Assembly (NCBI RefSeq): GCF_001187435.1
Contig: NZ_LFXA01000011.1
Location: 186,001-250,000, forward strand
Source: Streptomyces caatingaensis
GTDB taxonomy: Bacteria; Actinomycetota; Actinomycetes; Streptomycetales; Streptomycetaceae
Length of the DNA stretch: 64,000 bases
Direction: 5' to 3'
Part shown: one piece after another, positions 35,901 through 43,433 of the stretch
Layout: each line of letters opens with the position of its first letter
How positions within the stretch are numbered: the first letter of the stretch is position 1
The notes under the pieces: generated by a model
What the model was told of the DNA's origin: nothing
Database searches by the model: none
The model's input: the letters and a program-made list of their open reading frames with translations, nothing else
Made by a program: the position numbers and the translations under genes

Positions 35901-36481
35901 ACCCGCTGGCGCTGGAGGAGTTCGCGGCGCTGGAGGAGCGGCACAAGTTCCTCTCCGAGCAGCTGGAGGACCTGAAGAAGACGCGCGCCGACCTGCTCCA
36001 GGTCGTGAAGGACGTGGACCGGCGGGTCGAGGAGGTCTTCACGGCGGCCTACCACGACACGGCCCGGGAGTTCGAGGGCGTCTTCTCGCGGCTCTTCCCC
36101 GGTGGCGAGGGCCGGCTCGTCCTCACCGACCCGGACGACATGCTGGCCACCGGCGTGGACGTGGAGGCCCGGCCGCCGGGCAAGAAGGTCAAGCGGCTGT
36201 CCCTGCTCTCGGGCGGGGAGCGGTCGCTGACGGCCGTCGCGCTGCTGGTGGCGATCTTCAAGGCGCGGCCGAGCCCGTTCTACGTGATGGACGAGGTGGA
36301 GGCGGCGCTGGACGACACCAACCTCCAGCGGCTGATCCGGATCATGCGGGAGCTCCAGGAGAGTTCGCAGCTGATCGTGATCACGCACCAGAAGCGGACG
36401 ATGGAGGTGGCGGACGCGCTGTACGGGGTGTCCATGCAGGGCGACGGCGTCTCCAAGGTGGTCAGCCAGCGGCTGAAGTGA
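32939..36481 (+). CDS. smc: Chromosome segregation protein SMC
   Basis: The protein has 1180 residues. The Walker A GPNGSGKSN (residues 31-39) begins the split ATPase head. Two long coiled coils rich in Ala, Glu and Arg (about 165-490 and 680-1000) flank the hinge (about 500-670). The C-terminal head has the ABC signature LLSGGERSLTAV near 1089 and Walker B YVMDEVEAALDD near 1115. With ScpA and ScpB, encoded elsewhere, SMC extrudes DNA loops and organises chromosomes, in Streptomyces especially during sporulation. The GTG start has a -10-like hexamer just upstream and no ribosome binding site. Confidence 0.97.
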   Translation: MHLKSLTLRGFKSFASATTLRFEPGITCVVGPNGSGKSNVVDALSWVMGEQGAKSLRGGKMEDVIFAGTTGRPPLGRAEVSLTIDNSDGALPIEYAEVTITRTMFRNGGSEYQINGDTCRLLDIQELLSDSGIGREMHVIVGQGQLDSVLHADPAGRRAFIEEAAGVLKHRKRKEKALRKLDAMRANLARVQDLSDELRRQLKPLGRQAAVARRAAVIQADLRDARLRLLADDLVTLREALRAELADEAALKSRRDAAEAELRAAAEREAALERQVEELTPRLAAARQTWHELSRLAERVRGTIGLADARVTSATTAPDEERRGRDPEDLEREARRVREQEAELEAAVEAAGRALEDTSAHRAELERRLADEERRLRDAARALADRREQLARLHGRVTAARGRVASAEAESGRLALARDEARERAAAAQAAYELQRAEADGAEEGDAELAARLERAKEELAAADAALTAAREAATAADRRRAAVTARHDALALGLRRKDGTGALLSAKERLGGLLGPAAELLTVAPGYELPVAAALGAAADGVAVTGPGAAAEALRLLKKEDAGRAVLLLGGAPEPPPADRPAGLRPVGGLVSGPPELLPAVRRLLRDVVVVDTLEDAEATVAAHPGLTVVTAEGDVLAAHLAQGGSGGAPSLLEIQAAVDEAAAELAELDVHCAELTAAQQAAAEERARCAALVEELSALRSTADREKSRLAQDLGRLAGQARAAAGEAERAAAAAARAEEDLARAGEEAEELAARLAAAEELGDEDEPAEPDTSVRDRLAADGANARQTEMEARLQLRTHEERVKALAGRADSLDRAARAEREARARAEQRRARLRHEARVAGAVAAAARQLLARVEVSLVRADEERQAVEVARTEREAELAAGRNRARELKSELDKLTDSVHRGEVLGAEKRLRIEQLEARALEEFGIEPGALAAEYGPDQPVPPSPPAEGEEPRGLAPVPYVRAEQEKRLRAAERAYQQLGKVNPLALEEFAALEERHKFLSEQLEDLKKTRADLLQVVKDVDRRVEEVFTAAYHDTAREFEGVFSRLFPGGEGRLVLTDPDDMLATGVDVEARPPGKKVKRLSLLSGGERSLTAVALLVAIFKARPSPFYVMDEVEAALDDTNLQRLIRIMRELQESSQLIVITHQKRTMEVADALYGVSMQGDGVSKVVSQRLK

Positions 36482-36576
36482 TCGGAGGGCCGGTCGGATC
36501 GGGCCCTCAAAGATCAACTTCAAGTGTTGAACTCAAACTGTCCCATTCGCTGGAATCGGTTCTTCGTCACAAAGTA

Positions 36577-36627
36577 TTGACTTCGCTAAATGAAGGCATA
36601 GGGTCTGCTGCGTCGCTTATGCCTTCA
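36577..36627 (+). promoter_or_regulatory. Putative glcP promoter with overlapping operator
   Basis: TTGACT (36577-36582), 16 nt, TAGGGT (36599-36604). A perfect 10-bp inverted repeat, TGAAGGCATA (36591-36600) and TATGCCTTCA (36618-36627), brackets the -10 and start site, as a repressor operator would. Upstream, TTCAA-GTG-TTGAA (36519-36531) is another palindrome. Confidence 0.65.
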
Positions 36628-36717
36628 ACGGGTGGGCACTTGGATCTTGTGCCCCACGGGAAGGCCACCCCCACACCTTTCCGGCAACGTCGCCGGGAGG
36701 GACCCCAGGAGTACACG

Positions 36718-38136
36718 TTGACCAGCACTGCGATGGCGCAGGGGGCCGAGGGCCGCAAGGCCCAGCCGGACCACCTCGGCCACGTCATCTTCATCACCGC
36801 GGCCGCGGCCATGGGTGGCTTCCTCTTCGGCTACGACAGCTCCGTGATCAACGGCGCGGTCGAGGGCATCCGCGGGAAGTACGGCATCGGCTCCGCCGCC
36901 CTGGCCCAGGTCATCGCCATCGCGCTGATCGGCTGCGCCATCGGCGCGGCCACCGCGGGCCGGCTCGCCGACCGGATCGGCCGCATCCGCGTGATGCAGA
37001 TCTCGGCGACCCTCTTCACGCTGAGCGCCGTCGGCTCGGCCCTGCCGTTCGCCCTGTGGGACCTCGCCCTCTGGCGCGTCCTCGGCGGCATCGCCATCGG
37101 CATGGCCTCCGTCATCGGCCCCGCCTACATCGCCGAGGTGTCCCCGCCGGCCTACCGCGGCCGCCTCGGCTCCTTCCAGCAGGCCGCGATCGTCGTCGGC
37201 ATCGCGATCTCGCAGCTCGTCAACTGGGGCATCCTCAACCTCGCCGACGGCGACCAGCGCGGCAAGCTCATGGGCATCGAGGCCTGGCAGCTGATGCTCG
37301 GCGTCATGGTCGTCCCGGCCGTCCTCTACGGCCTGCTCTCCTTCGTGATCCCCGAGTCCCCGCGCTTCCTGATCTCCGTCGGCCGCGTCGAGAAGGCCAA
37401 GTCCGTCCTGGCGGACGTCGAGGGCAAGGGCATCGACCTCGACGCGCGCGTCGCCGAGATCGAGGACGCGATGCGCAGCGAGCACAAGTCCACGTTCAAG
37501 GACCTGATCGGCGGCAAGGCCGGCCTGCTGCCCATCGTCTGGATCGGCATCGGCCTCTCGGTCTTCCAGCAGCTCGTCGGCATCAACGTCGCCTTCTACT
37601 ACTCGGCGACCCTGTGGCAGTCCGTGGGCATCGACCCGAGCGACTCGTTCCTCTACTCGTTCACCACGTCGATCATCAACATCGTCGGCACCGTGATCGC
37701 GATGATCTTCGTCGACCGGATCGGCCGCAAGCCGCTCGCGATCGTCGGTTCCGCGGGTATGGCCGTCTCCCTGGCCCTGGAGGCCTGGGCCTTCTCCTCG
37801 CAGGCCGCGGACGGCTCCCTGCCGACCGCCCAGGGCACGGTGGCCCTCATCGCCGCCCACGCGTTCGTGCTCTTCTTCGCCCTGTCCTGGGGTGTCGTCG
37901 TCTGGGTCTTCCTCGGCGAGATGTTCCCCAACCGGATCCGCGCGGCGGCCCTCGGCGTCGCGGCGTCCGCGCAGTGGATCGCCAACTGGGCCATCACGGC
38001 GAGCTTCCCGAGCCTGTCCGAGTGGAACCTGTCGGGTACGTACATCATCTACACGGTCTTCGCCGTGCTCTCGATCCCCTTCGTGCTCAAGTACGTCAAG
38101 GAGACCAAGGGCAAGGCGTTGGAGGAGATGGGCTGA
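36718..38136 (+). CDS. glcP: Glucose permease, MFS sugar porter family
   Basis: The protein has 472 residues from a TTG start with AGGAG 6 nt upstream; the length matches known Streptomyces GlcP. Twelve membrane helices are predicted. Sugar-porter signatures are GFLFGYDSSVINGA in helix 1, GRLADRIGRIRV after helix 2, PESPRFL after helix 6, QQLVGINVAFYY in helix 7 and the GRKPL loop. It imports glucose by proton symport and supplies carbon-catabolite signalling through glucose kinase. The AT-rich upstream region has a promoter overlapped by an inverted repeat. A 19-bp hairpin ends the transcript. Confidence 0.93.
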   Translation: MTSTAMAQGAEGRKAQPDHLGHVIFITAAAAMGGFLFGYDSSVINGAVEGIRGKYGIGSAALAQVIAIALIGCAIGAATAGRLADRIGRIRVMQISATLFTLSAVGSALPFALWDLALWRVLGGIAIGMASVIGPAYIAEVSPPAYRGRLGSFQQAAIVVGIAISQLVNWGILNLADGDQRGKLMGIEAWQLMLGVMVVPAVLYGLLSFVIPESPRFLISVGRVEKAKSVLADVEGKGIDLDARVAEIEDAMRSEHKSTFKDLIGGKAGLLPIVWIGIGLSVFQQLVGINVAFYYSATLWQSVGIDPSDSFLYSFTTSIINIVGTVIAMIFVDRIGRKPLAIVGSAGMAVSLALEAWAFSSQAADGSLPTAQGTVALIAAHAFVLFFALSWGVVVWVFLGEMFPNRIRAAALGVAASAQWIANWAITASFPSLSEWNLSGTYIIYTVFAVLSIPFVLKYVKETKGKALEEMG

Positions 38137-38163
38137 CACCCCCCCCGCCGCCCACTCCTCGCC

Positions 38164-38204
38164 AAGGGCGTTGCCCCGGCTCACCGAGCCGGGGCAACGC
38201 CCTT
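38164..38204 (+). terminator. Terminator after glcP
   Basis: A perfect 19-bp stem with a 3-nt loop lies 28 nt after the stop. It is one of the strongest hairpins in the window. Confidence 0.9.
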
Positions 38205-39182
38205 GTGGTTTTCGGGTGCGCGTACGGGGGACGCCGTCCGCACGGCGTCCGCACGGCGGGCGGCTGCCGGGCTGCGGCCCGGCCCGGCCTCGCCGGGCGG
38301 CGGGGTACGGGCTGCGGGCCCGGCGCGGGCCGGGGGGCGCCGCCCTTGGTGGCGTCAGGCTGGTGCGGGCCGCGTGGTGGCCGCCGGCCGGTGCCTTGGC
38401 GGGCCTTGACCCGCCCGTACGGGGCAGCTGATGGAGACCCTGGTCCGCGCCTGGTCGGCGGCCGCCCCCGGGCGTACGGCCGCATGTCCCGAGCCAGGGC
38501 GGGGCCAGAGGCCGCCCGTACACAGGCACGGCCGGCGTGGGCCGGTCGCCTCGTCGGGTCCGGGCAGACCCGCACGGCCGGCAGGCACGCGCCCGTACGG
38601 GCCGCAAGCGGCAAGCCGGGCAGGCGGGCCAGCCACGCCGGGCCGGATGCGCCCGAGTCGGGGCACGCCCGGCAGGTTCGGGCCCATGGTCCCCTGCCCG
38701 CACGGGCCGGAGCGCTGGACGAGCGAGCCCGCACCCGGACTCGGCCTGCGGGCCCGCGCTCGTACGAGCCGGATGCGCCGCGAAGCCCGGCTGCGCAGGC
38801 CCAGGCGGAGGTACGGCCCGCGGGCGCGTGCCCACCGGCTGGACGCGCCGGGCCGGGCAAGTCCGTGCGCAGCTACGCCCCGCGGGCCCGTGCCCGCACG
38901 AGCCGGACGTGCCCAGCCAGTCCACGCCTCGCGGCCGAGCCGAGCCGTGCCGGGCACACTGGGGCCGACACGCCACGCGCCCCGGGCCGGACAGCCCGGC
39001 CCCAGGCGCGACGTCCCATGCACGCCGCTCCGTGCATGCCGAACCATGCGCGCCGTCCACGCACGTCGCCCCGGGCGCGCCAAGCCACGCGTACCGAGTC
39101 ATGCACTCTGCCCCGCGCCCCCGCCCCGGGCACCTCGCCCCGGGCACCCGGCCCCCACGCGACCACGGCCCCCGTGAAGCAG
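38205..39182. other. Unexplained 1-kb GC-rich tract between two strong terminators
   Basis: No gene can be supported in these 978 nt. All long frames on both strands are open, but the products are almost only Arg, Pro, Gly and Ala with hardly any Asp, Glu or Lys, unlike the neighbouring proteins. The sequence consists of degenerate repeating words: CCCGTACGG-like elements (for example near 38222, 38410, 38474, 38592), GCCGGATGCGCC at 38642 and 38768, and a series of CATGCAC/CATGCGC words near 39010-39110. Inverted copies are common, so RNA from either strand would be highly structured. It is framed by the glcP terminator and the permease terminator. Origin and role are unknown. Confidence 0.6.
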
Positions 39183-39226
39183 ACACCCCGAAGGGCCCGC
39201 CTCACAAGGCGGGCCCTTCGGGGTGT
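39183..39226 (-). terminator. Terminator after the NCS1 permease gene
   Basis: A perfect 20-bp stem with loop CACA begins 16 nt beyond the permease stop on the minus strand. Confidence 0.88.
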
Positions 39227-39241
39227 GGGCCGGGTGGCGTG

Positions 39242-40750
39242 TTACGCCGAGACCTTCTCCGGCTCGCGACGGGCGCTCGTCGCGTCCGGGGCGGGGGCGT
39301 CGTCGCCCTCGCGGGGGGTCGGGAGGAGGGCCATCACGAGGGCCGAGATGACGATCGTCGCGGCCCAGCCCAGGCCGTACTTGCCGATGAAGGTGGAGGC
39401 CAGGGGGCCGGAGAACCAGGCGCAGTCGGTGAAGCACAGGCCCGCGGCCAGGGCGATCGTCCAGGCGGTCATGGCCTGCCAGCAGAAGCCGCCCGCGTAC
39501 CAGTAGCGGCTGGTGCGGCCGGTGTCCATCAGGGCTTCCGGGTCGTAGCGCACGGCGCGGGTCCGGCGGCGGAACATGTCCACCGCGTAGACGCCGATCC
39601 AGGCGGAGAAGGAGACCGCCAGCAGGATCAGGAAGGTGATGAAGGAGCTGAGGAAGCTCGTCGCCACCAGCATCAGCAGCAGACCGCCGACCAGCGAGAT
39701 CATCGCGTTGATGCTGACCGCCGCGGCGCGCGGCAGCTTGACGCCCATGGTCTGGGCGGTGAAGCCGGCCGAGTACATCGAGAGGCTGTTGATCAGCAGC
39801 ATGCCGACGATCGCGGTGATCAGGTACGGCACGGCCAGCCAGGTCGGCAGCAGGTCGCCGAGGAAGGAGACCGGGTCCTGCGCCTTGGCGAGGTCGGGGG
39901 TGGAGACGGCCATGACCGCGCCCATGAGGACCATCGGGACCATGACGATGCCCGCGCCCGAGACCGTCGTCCCGACGATCTTCTTGCCGGAGGCGGCGTG
40001 CGGCAGGTAGCGCGCGAAGTCGGGGCCGGTGGGCACCCAGCTGATGCCGCCCGCCGCGATGGTGCCGATGCCGGCGATCAGCATCGCCGTGGAGCCCGCG
40101 GGCTTGGAGAAGACGTCGTGCCAGTCGACGTGGACGATCAGATAGCCGAGCACCAGGACGCTGAAGACGCCGAAGAGGTACGTGGACCACTTGTTGCAGA
40201 CGTTCAGCGCCTTGCGGCCCATGCCGCTCACCAGGAACGTCGAGGCGACGAAGGCGAACAGCGTGACCACGATGAGAGGCGTGTTGCTGCTGATGCCGAA
40301 GAGCAGGTCGAGCACGGTGAGCACGGCGTACGCACCGGTGACCGCGTTGATCGTCTCCCAGCCGAAGCGGGCGACCCACAGGATCGAGCCCGGGAAGAGG
40401 TTGCCGCGGACGCCGAACGTGGCGCGGGAGAGCATCGCGCCCGGCGCCCCGCCCCACTTGCCGGAGACCGACAGCACGCCGACCAGGCCGAAGGAGACCA
40501 CCGCGGCGGCGATGGCGACGATCAACACCTGCCAGAAGTTCAGGGAGTTGAAGACGATCAGCGCGGCGCCCATGGTGAGCAGCAGCACACTGATGTTGGC
40601 GGCGACCCAGGTCGGGAAGAGCTCCCGGACCCGGCCGTGCCGTTCGTGATCCGGCACGGGTTCGATGCCGCGGGTCTCGATGGCGCCTTCGGCGGCATCG
40701 ACGCTGGACACGTTGGCGCCTTCGGCAGCGTGGTCCATGGTGGGGGCCAT
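39242..40750 (-). CDS. NCS1-family nucleobase/cytosine permease
   Basis: The protein has 502 residues from ATG, with another Met (MDHAAEG) four codons later. Twelve membrane helices are predicted. NCS1 features are LFPTWVAANISVLLLTMGAA in helix 1, SRATFGVRGNLFPG, and WETINAVTGAYAV in helix 3. FARYLPHAASGKK is also typical. The family imports cytosine, purines, allantoin, hydantoin or thiamine precursors by cation symport; the substrate cannot be fixed. No cytosine deaminase or nucleobase pathway gene adjoins it. It lies between glcP and ftsY, where I recall no such gene in S. coelicolor, so it may be an insertion. Confidence 0.88.
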   Translation of the reverse strand: MAPTMDHAAEGANVSSVDAAEGAIETRGIEPVPDHERHGRVRELFPTWVAANISVLLLTMGAALIVFNSLNFWQVLIVAIAAAVVSFGLVGVLSVSGKWGGAPGAMLSRATFGVRGNLFPGSILWVARFGWETINAVTGAYAVLTVLDLLFGISSNTPLIVVTLFAFVASTFLVSGMGRKALNVCNKWSTYLFGVFSVLVLGYLIVHVDWHDVFSKPAGSTAMLIAGIGTIAAGGISWVPTGPDFARYLPHAASGKKIVGTTVSGAGIVMVPMVLMGAVMAVSTPDLAKAQDPVSFLGDLLPTWLAVPYLITAIVGMLLINSLSMYSAGFTAQTMGVKLPRAAAVSINAMISLVGGLLLMLVATSFLSSFITFLILLAVSFSAWIGVYAVDMFRRRTRAVRYDPEALMDTGRTSRYWYAGGFCWQAMTAWTIALAAGLCFTDCAWFSGPLASTFIGKYGLGWAATIVISALVMALLPTPREGDDAPAPDATSARREPEKVSA

Positions 40751-40850
40751 ATCGGGGGCTCCGAGCGGGGTGTTGCAGGGCGGGGCCTGGACAGAAGGGA
40801 ACGTTGGGACTCTACGCGCGTGGCGCGAGCCTCGGCCATCGTACTTTGAT

Positions 40851-40868
40851 CTAACTTTGGCCGGTTAG
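40851..40868. promoter_or_regulatory. Inverted repeat CTAAC-N8-GTTAG in the permease-ftsY spacer
   Basis: It lies in the AT-richest part of the 218-nt divergent spacer, about 100 nt from each start, and includes the TTGGCCGGTTAG word also found before acyP. It could be an operator for the permease. Confidence 0.4.
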
Positions 40869-40953
40869 TGCCATTGGTCCTTGTGGCAACGCACAAATAC
40901 GGCCCACTTCGGCCGACCCCGGCGCACCGCCGCCCCCGGCCGCCGGGGTGTCC

Positions 40954-40959
40954 GATACT
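40954..40959 (+). promoter_or_regulatory. -10-like GATACT for ftsY
   Basis: The hexamer ends 10 nt before the ATG and there is no ribosome binding site. It favours ATG at 40969 over a GTG at 40948. Confidence 0.4.
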
Positions 40960-40968
40960 GGGGGCGTT

Positions 40969-42204
40969 ATGGAAATCGTCATCCTTGCCGTAGTCATCGC
41001 TGTGGTCGCGCTCGGCGCGATCAGCGGGCTCGTGGTGAGCAGCCGCAAGAAGAAGCAGCTGCCCCCGGCGCCGCCGAGCAGCCCGTCCGTCACCGCGCCG
41101 CCCGCCGAGCCCCACGTCGGCGAGGAGGCCGAGGCCCCGAGCGAAGAGAAGCGCCGCACCGTCGAGGAGGTGGAGCTCCCGCCGGCCGAGGCGCCGGCCG
41201 TGGAGGAGCCCGCCGTGGAGCCGGCGGCCCCCGAGGCCCCGGCCGCACCCGAGGTCGAGGTGCCCGAGCCCACCGCCGGCCGGCTCGTCCGGCTCCGGGC
41301 CCGGCTGTCGCGGTCGCAGAACTCGCTGGGCAAGGGGCTGCTGACCCTGCTCTCCCGCGAGCATCTCGACGAGGACACCTGGGAGGAGATCGAGGACACC
41401 CTGCTGACGGCCGACGTGGGCGTCGCGCCCACGCAGGAGCTGGTCGAGCGGCTGCGCGAGCGCGTGAAGGTGCTCGGCACCCGCACCCCCGAGGAGCTGC
41501 GCGGCCTGCTGCGCGAGGAGCTGCTCGCGCTGATCGGCACGGACACCGACCGCAGCGTGCACACCGAGCCCGGCGTCGGCCCCGACGGCGGGGAGAAGCC
41601 CGGCGTCGTCATGGTCGTCGGCGTCAACGGCACCGGCAAGACCACCACCACCGGCAAGCTCGCCCGCGTCCTCGTCGCCGACGGCAAGTCCGTCGTCCTC
41701 GGCGCGGCCGACACCTTCCGCGCGGCCGCCGCCGATCAGCTGCAGACCTGGGGCGAGCGCGTCGGCGCCCGCACGGTCCGCGGCCCCGAGGGCGGCGACC
41801 CCGCCTCGGTCGCGTTCGACGCGGTCAAGGAGGGCATCGCCGAGGCCGCCGACGTCGTCCTCATCGACACCGCCGGCCGGCTGCACACGAAGACCGGGCT
41901 CATGGACGAGCTGGGCAAGGTCAAGCGCGTCGTCGAGAAGCACGGCTCGGTGGACGAGGTGCTGCTGGTGCTGGACGCCACCACCGGGCAGAACGGGCTT
42001 GTGCAGGCCCGCGTCTTCGCCGAGGTCGTCAACATCACCGGTGTCGTGCTGACCAAGCTCGACGGCACCGCCAAGGGCGGCATCATCGTCGCCGTCCAGC
42101 GCGAACTCGGCGTGCCCGTCAAGCTGGTGGGCCTGGGCGAGGGGGCGGACGACCTCGCGCCGTTCGAGCCGGAGGCGTTCGTCGACGCGCTCATCGGGGA
42201 CTGA
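40969..42204 (+). CDS. ftsY: Signal recognition particle receptor FtsY
   Basis: The protein has 411 residues. It opens with a true membrane helix (MEIVILAVVIAVVALGAISG), an actinobacterial feature, then an acidic Glu/Pro/Ala-rich A domain to about 105. The NG GTPase follows: four-helix N domain, P loop GVNGTGKTTTTGKLA near 217, DTAGRLHTK near 300 and TKLDGTAKGG near 362. FtsY receives ribosome-nascent chain complexes from Ffh, encoded 8.5 kb downstream, at the membrane. Upstream GTG at 40948 would add seven residues; I chose the ATG because the helix begins there and a -10-like hexamer precedes it. Confidence 0.97.
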   Translation: MEIVILAVVIAVVALGAISGLVVSSRKKKQLPPAPPSSPSVTAPPAEPHVGEEAEAPSEEKRRTVEEVELPPAEAPAVEEPAVEPAAPEAPAAPEVEVPEPTAGRLVRLRARLSRSQNSLGKGLLTLLSREHLDEDTWEEIEDTLLTADVGVAPTQELVERLRERVKVLGTRTPEELRGLLREELLALIGTDTDRSVHTEPGVGPDGGEKPGVVMVVGVNGTGKTTTTGKLARVLVADGKSVVLGAADTFRAAAADQLQTWGERVGARTVRGPEGGDPASVAFDAVKEGIAEAADVVLIDTAGRLHTKTGLMDELGKVKRVVEKHGSVDEVLLVLDATTGQNGLVQARVFAEVVNITGVVLTKLDGTAKGGIIVAVQRELGVPVKLVGLGEGADDLAPFEPEAFVDALIGD

Positions 42205-42324
42205 GCGTCCGGTCCTCCCGGACCAACGGGTCCTGTCGCACGCGGGGTTGCGGCAGGGCCCGTTCGCGTACGGCGGGACGGGAAGGGAACGGTCGGACGG
42301 GAGGGGGACGGCGGGACGGACGGG

Positions 42325-42996
42325 TCAGCCGGTGCCCGAGCGGTGGCAGACGTAGGCGAGGGTGCCGAGCAGGAGCCGTGCCTCCGGCGGGCGGTACGCC
42401 GTGTCGAGGGCCGGCGCGCGCAGCCAGCGCACCGGGCCGAGGCCGGCGAAGTCCGAGGGCGGGGCGGTGATGTGGTCGCCGGGGCCCAGGCCGTGCAGGT
42501 CGAGCCGGGCGTCGTCCCAGCCCATCCGGTAGAGCAGGCGCGGCAGTTCGGCGGCGGCGCCCGGGGCGACGAAGAACTGCGCGCGGCCGTGCGGGGTGAG
42601 GGCCACCGGGCCGAGCGGGAGCCCCATGCGCTCCAGCCGGGCCAGCGCGTGCCGCCCGGCCGCCTCGGCGACCTCCAGGACGTCGAACGAGCGCCCCACG
42701 GGCAGCAGTACGGCCGCGCCCGGGACCCGGGACCAGGCCGCGGCGGCCTCGTCGAGCGTGGCGCCCGCGGGGACGGCGGGGGCGAGAGGGAGCGGATGGG
42801 CCCCGGGGGAGGGGCAGTCGGCGGCGCCGCACGAGCAGACCGCCCGCTGGCCCGTGCGCACGGCGTGGGCACCGGGCGTCACGTCCCAGCCCCACAACCC
42901 GGTGTATTCCGCGACGGTGGTCGCGGATCCGGACGCGCGGCCCCGGCGCCGAGAGCCCGAACGCAGATCCCGGATGCCGCCGATTGTGAAGCCCAT
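42325..42996 (-). CDS. Bifunctional primase/polymerase-type N-terminal domain protein
   Basis: The protein has 223 residues from ATG (MGFTIGGIRDLRSGSRRRGR) with GGAGGGGG upstream. The sequence resembles stand-alone prim-pol N-terminal domain proteins conserved beside nsdA: WGWDVTPGAHAV, CSCGAADCPSPGAHPLPL with clustered cysteines, and GRSFDVLEVAE. The catalytic acidic triad of active AEP primases is not clearly complete, so it may not be a polymerase. The function is unknown. It is divergent from nsdA, with a 437-nt spacer, and converges on ftsY. Confidence 0.85.
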   Translation of the reverse strand: MGFTIGGIRDLRSGSRRRGRASGSATTVAEYTGLWGWDVTPGAHAVRTGQRAVCSCGAADCPSPGAHPLPLAPAVPAGATLDEAAAAWSRVPGAAVLLPVGRSFDVLEVAEAAGRHALARLERMGLPLGPVALTPHGRAQFFVAPGAAAELPRLLYRMGWDDARLDLHGLGPGDHITAPPSDFAGLGPVRWLRAPALDTAYRPPEARLLLGTLAYVCHRSGTG

Positions 42997-43433
42997 GCCC
43001 CCTCCAACGGGTCCTGTTCGCGGTTGGTTACGGGTCGGAGTTTCGCGGACACTCACGGTCGTGGACGACCTGCTTCGCTACGGCGCGACGGTGTGCGGCG
43101 GGTGGCGGGAGCCGCCGCACGCGCCGTGCCGCGCACCCGGCCGCCGCTGCTCCGCCCCCCTTTCCGCCCTTGTCGGGCGCCTGCGTCAAGTCAAGCGTGC
43201 CGGGAGGGCCGGGAGTTCATTCCTTGGGGTGGCGAATGGTGGCGATTGCTGGACTGCACTCGCCTCGACCGTGATCGTAGGATTACTTTCGGTGTGTGAA
43301 CCGCGAGCGGCGGCCCCATCCGGCGGGCCCGTGCCGCGGTCCGACGTGACCGGCGCGGGGCGCCGGCGGTTCGCAACACAGGCTGCTCCGCGCACGGGAA
43401 GCGGGAGCGAAGGGTCGGGATGGGGGCGTTCCA
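42997..43433. other. Divergent spacer upstream of nsdA, with unexplained hairpin
   Basis: No gene is supported in these 437 nt. A perfect 9-bp inverted repeat, GTGCGGCGG at 43093-43101 and CCGCCGCAC at 43112-43120, extends with ACGG/CCGT flanks. Since both neighbours are transcribed away from here, it is not an ordinary terminator. The AT-rich TAGGATTAC near 43278 probably belongs to the nsdA promoter. Confidence 0.5.

Noticed and set aside
36485-36508. Terminator after smc
   Set aside because: Only a 7-bp stem with a 10-nt loop and no U tract; too weak to list as a feature.
38431-39177. 248-codon plus-strand frame in the GC-rich tract
   Set aside because: Nearly all Arg, Pro, Gly and Ala, no acidic residues, no credible start; equally long frames exist in other phases and on the other strand.
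36625-39186. 853-codon minus-strand frame across glcP and the GC-rich tract
   Set aside because: It covers glcP antisense and continues through low-complexity sequence without any protein-like features.
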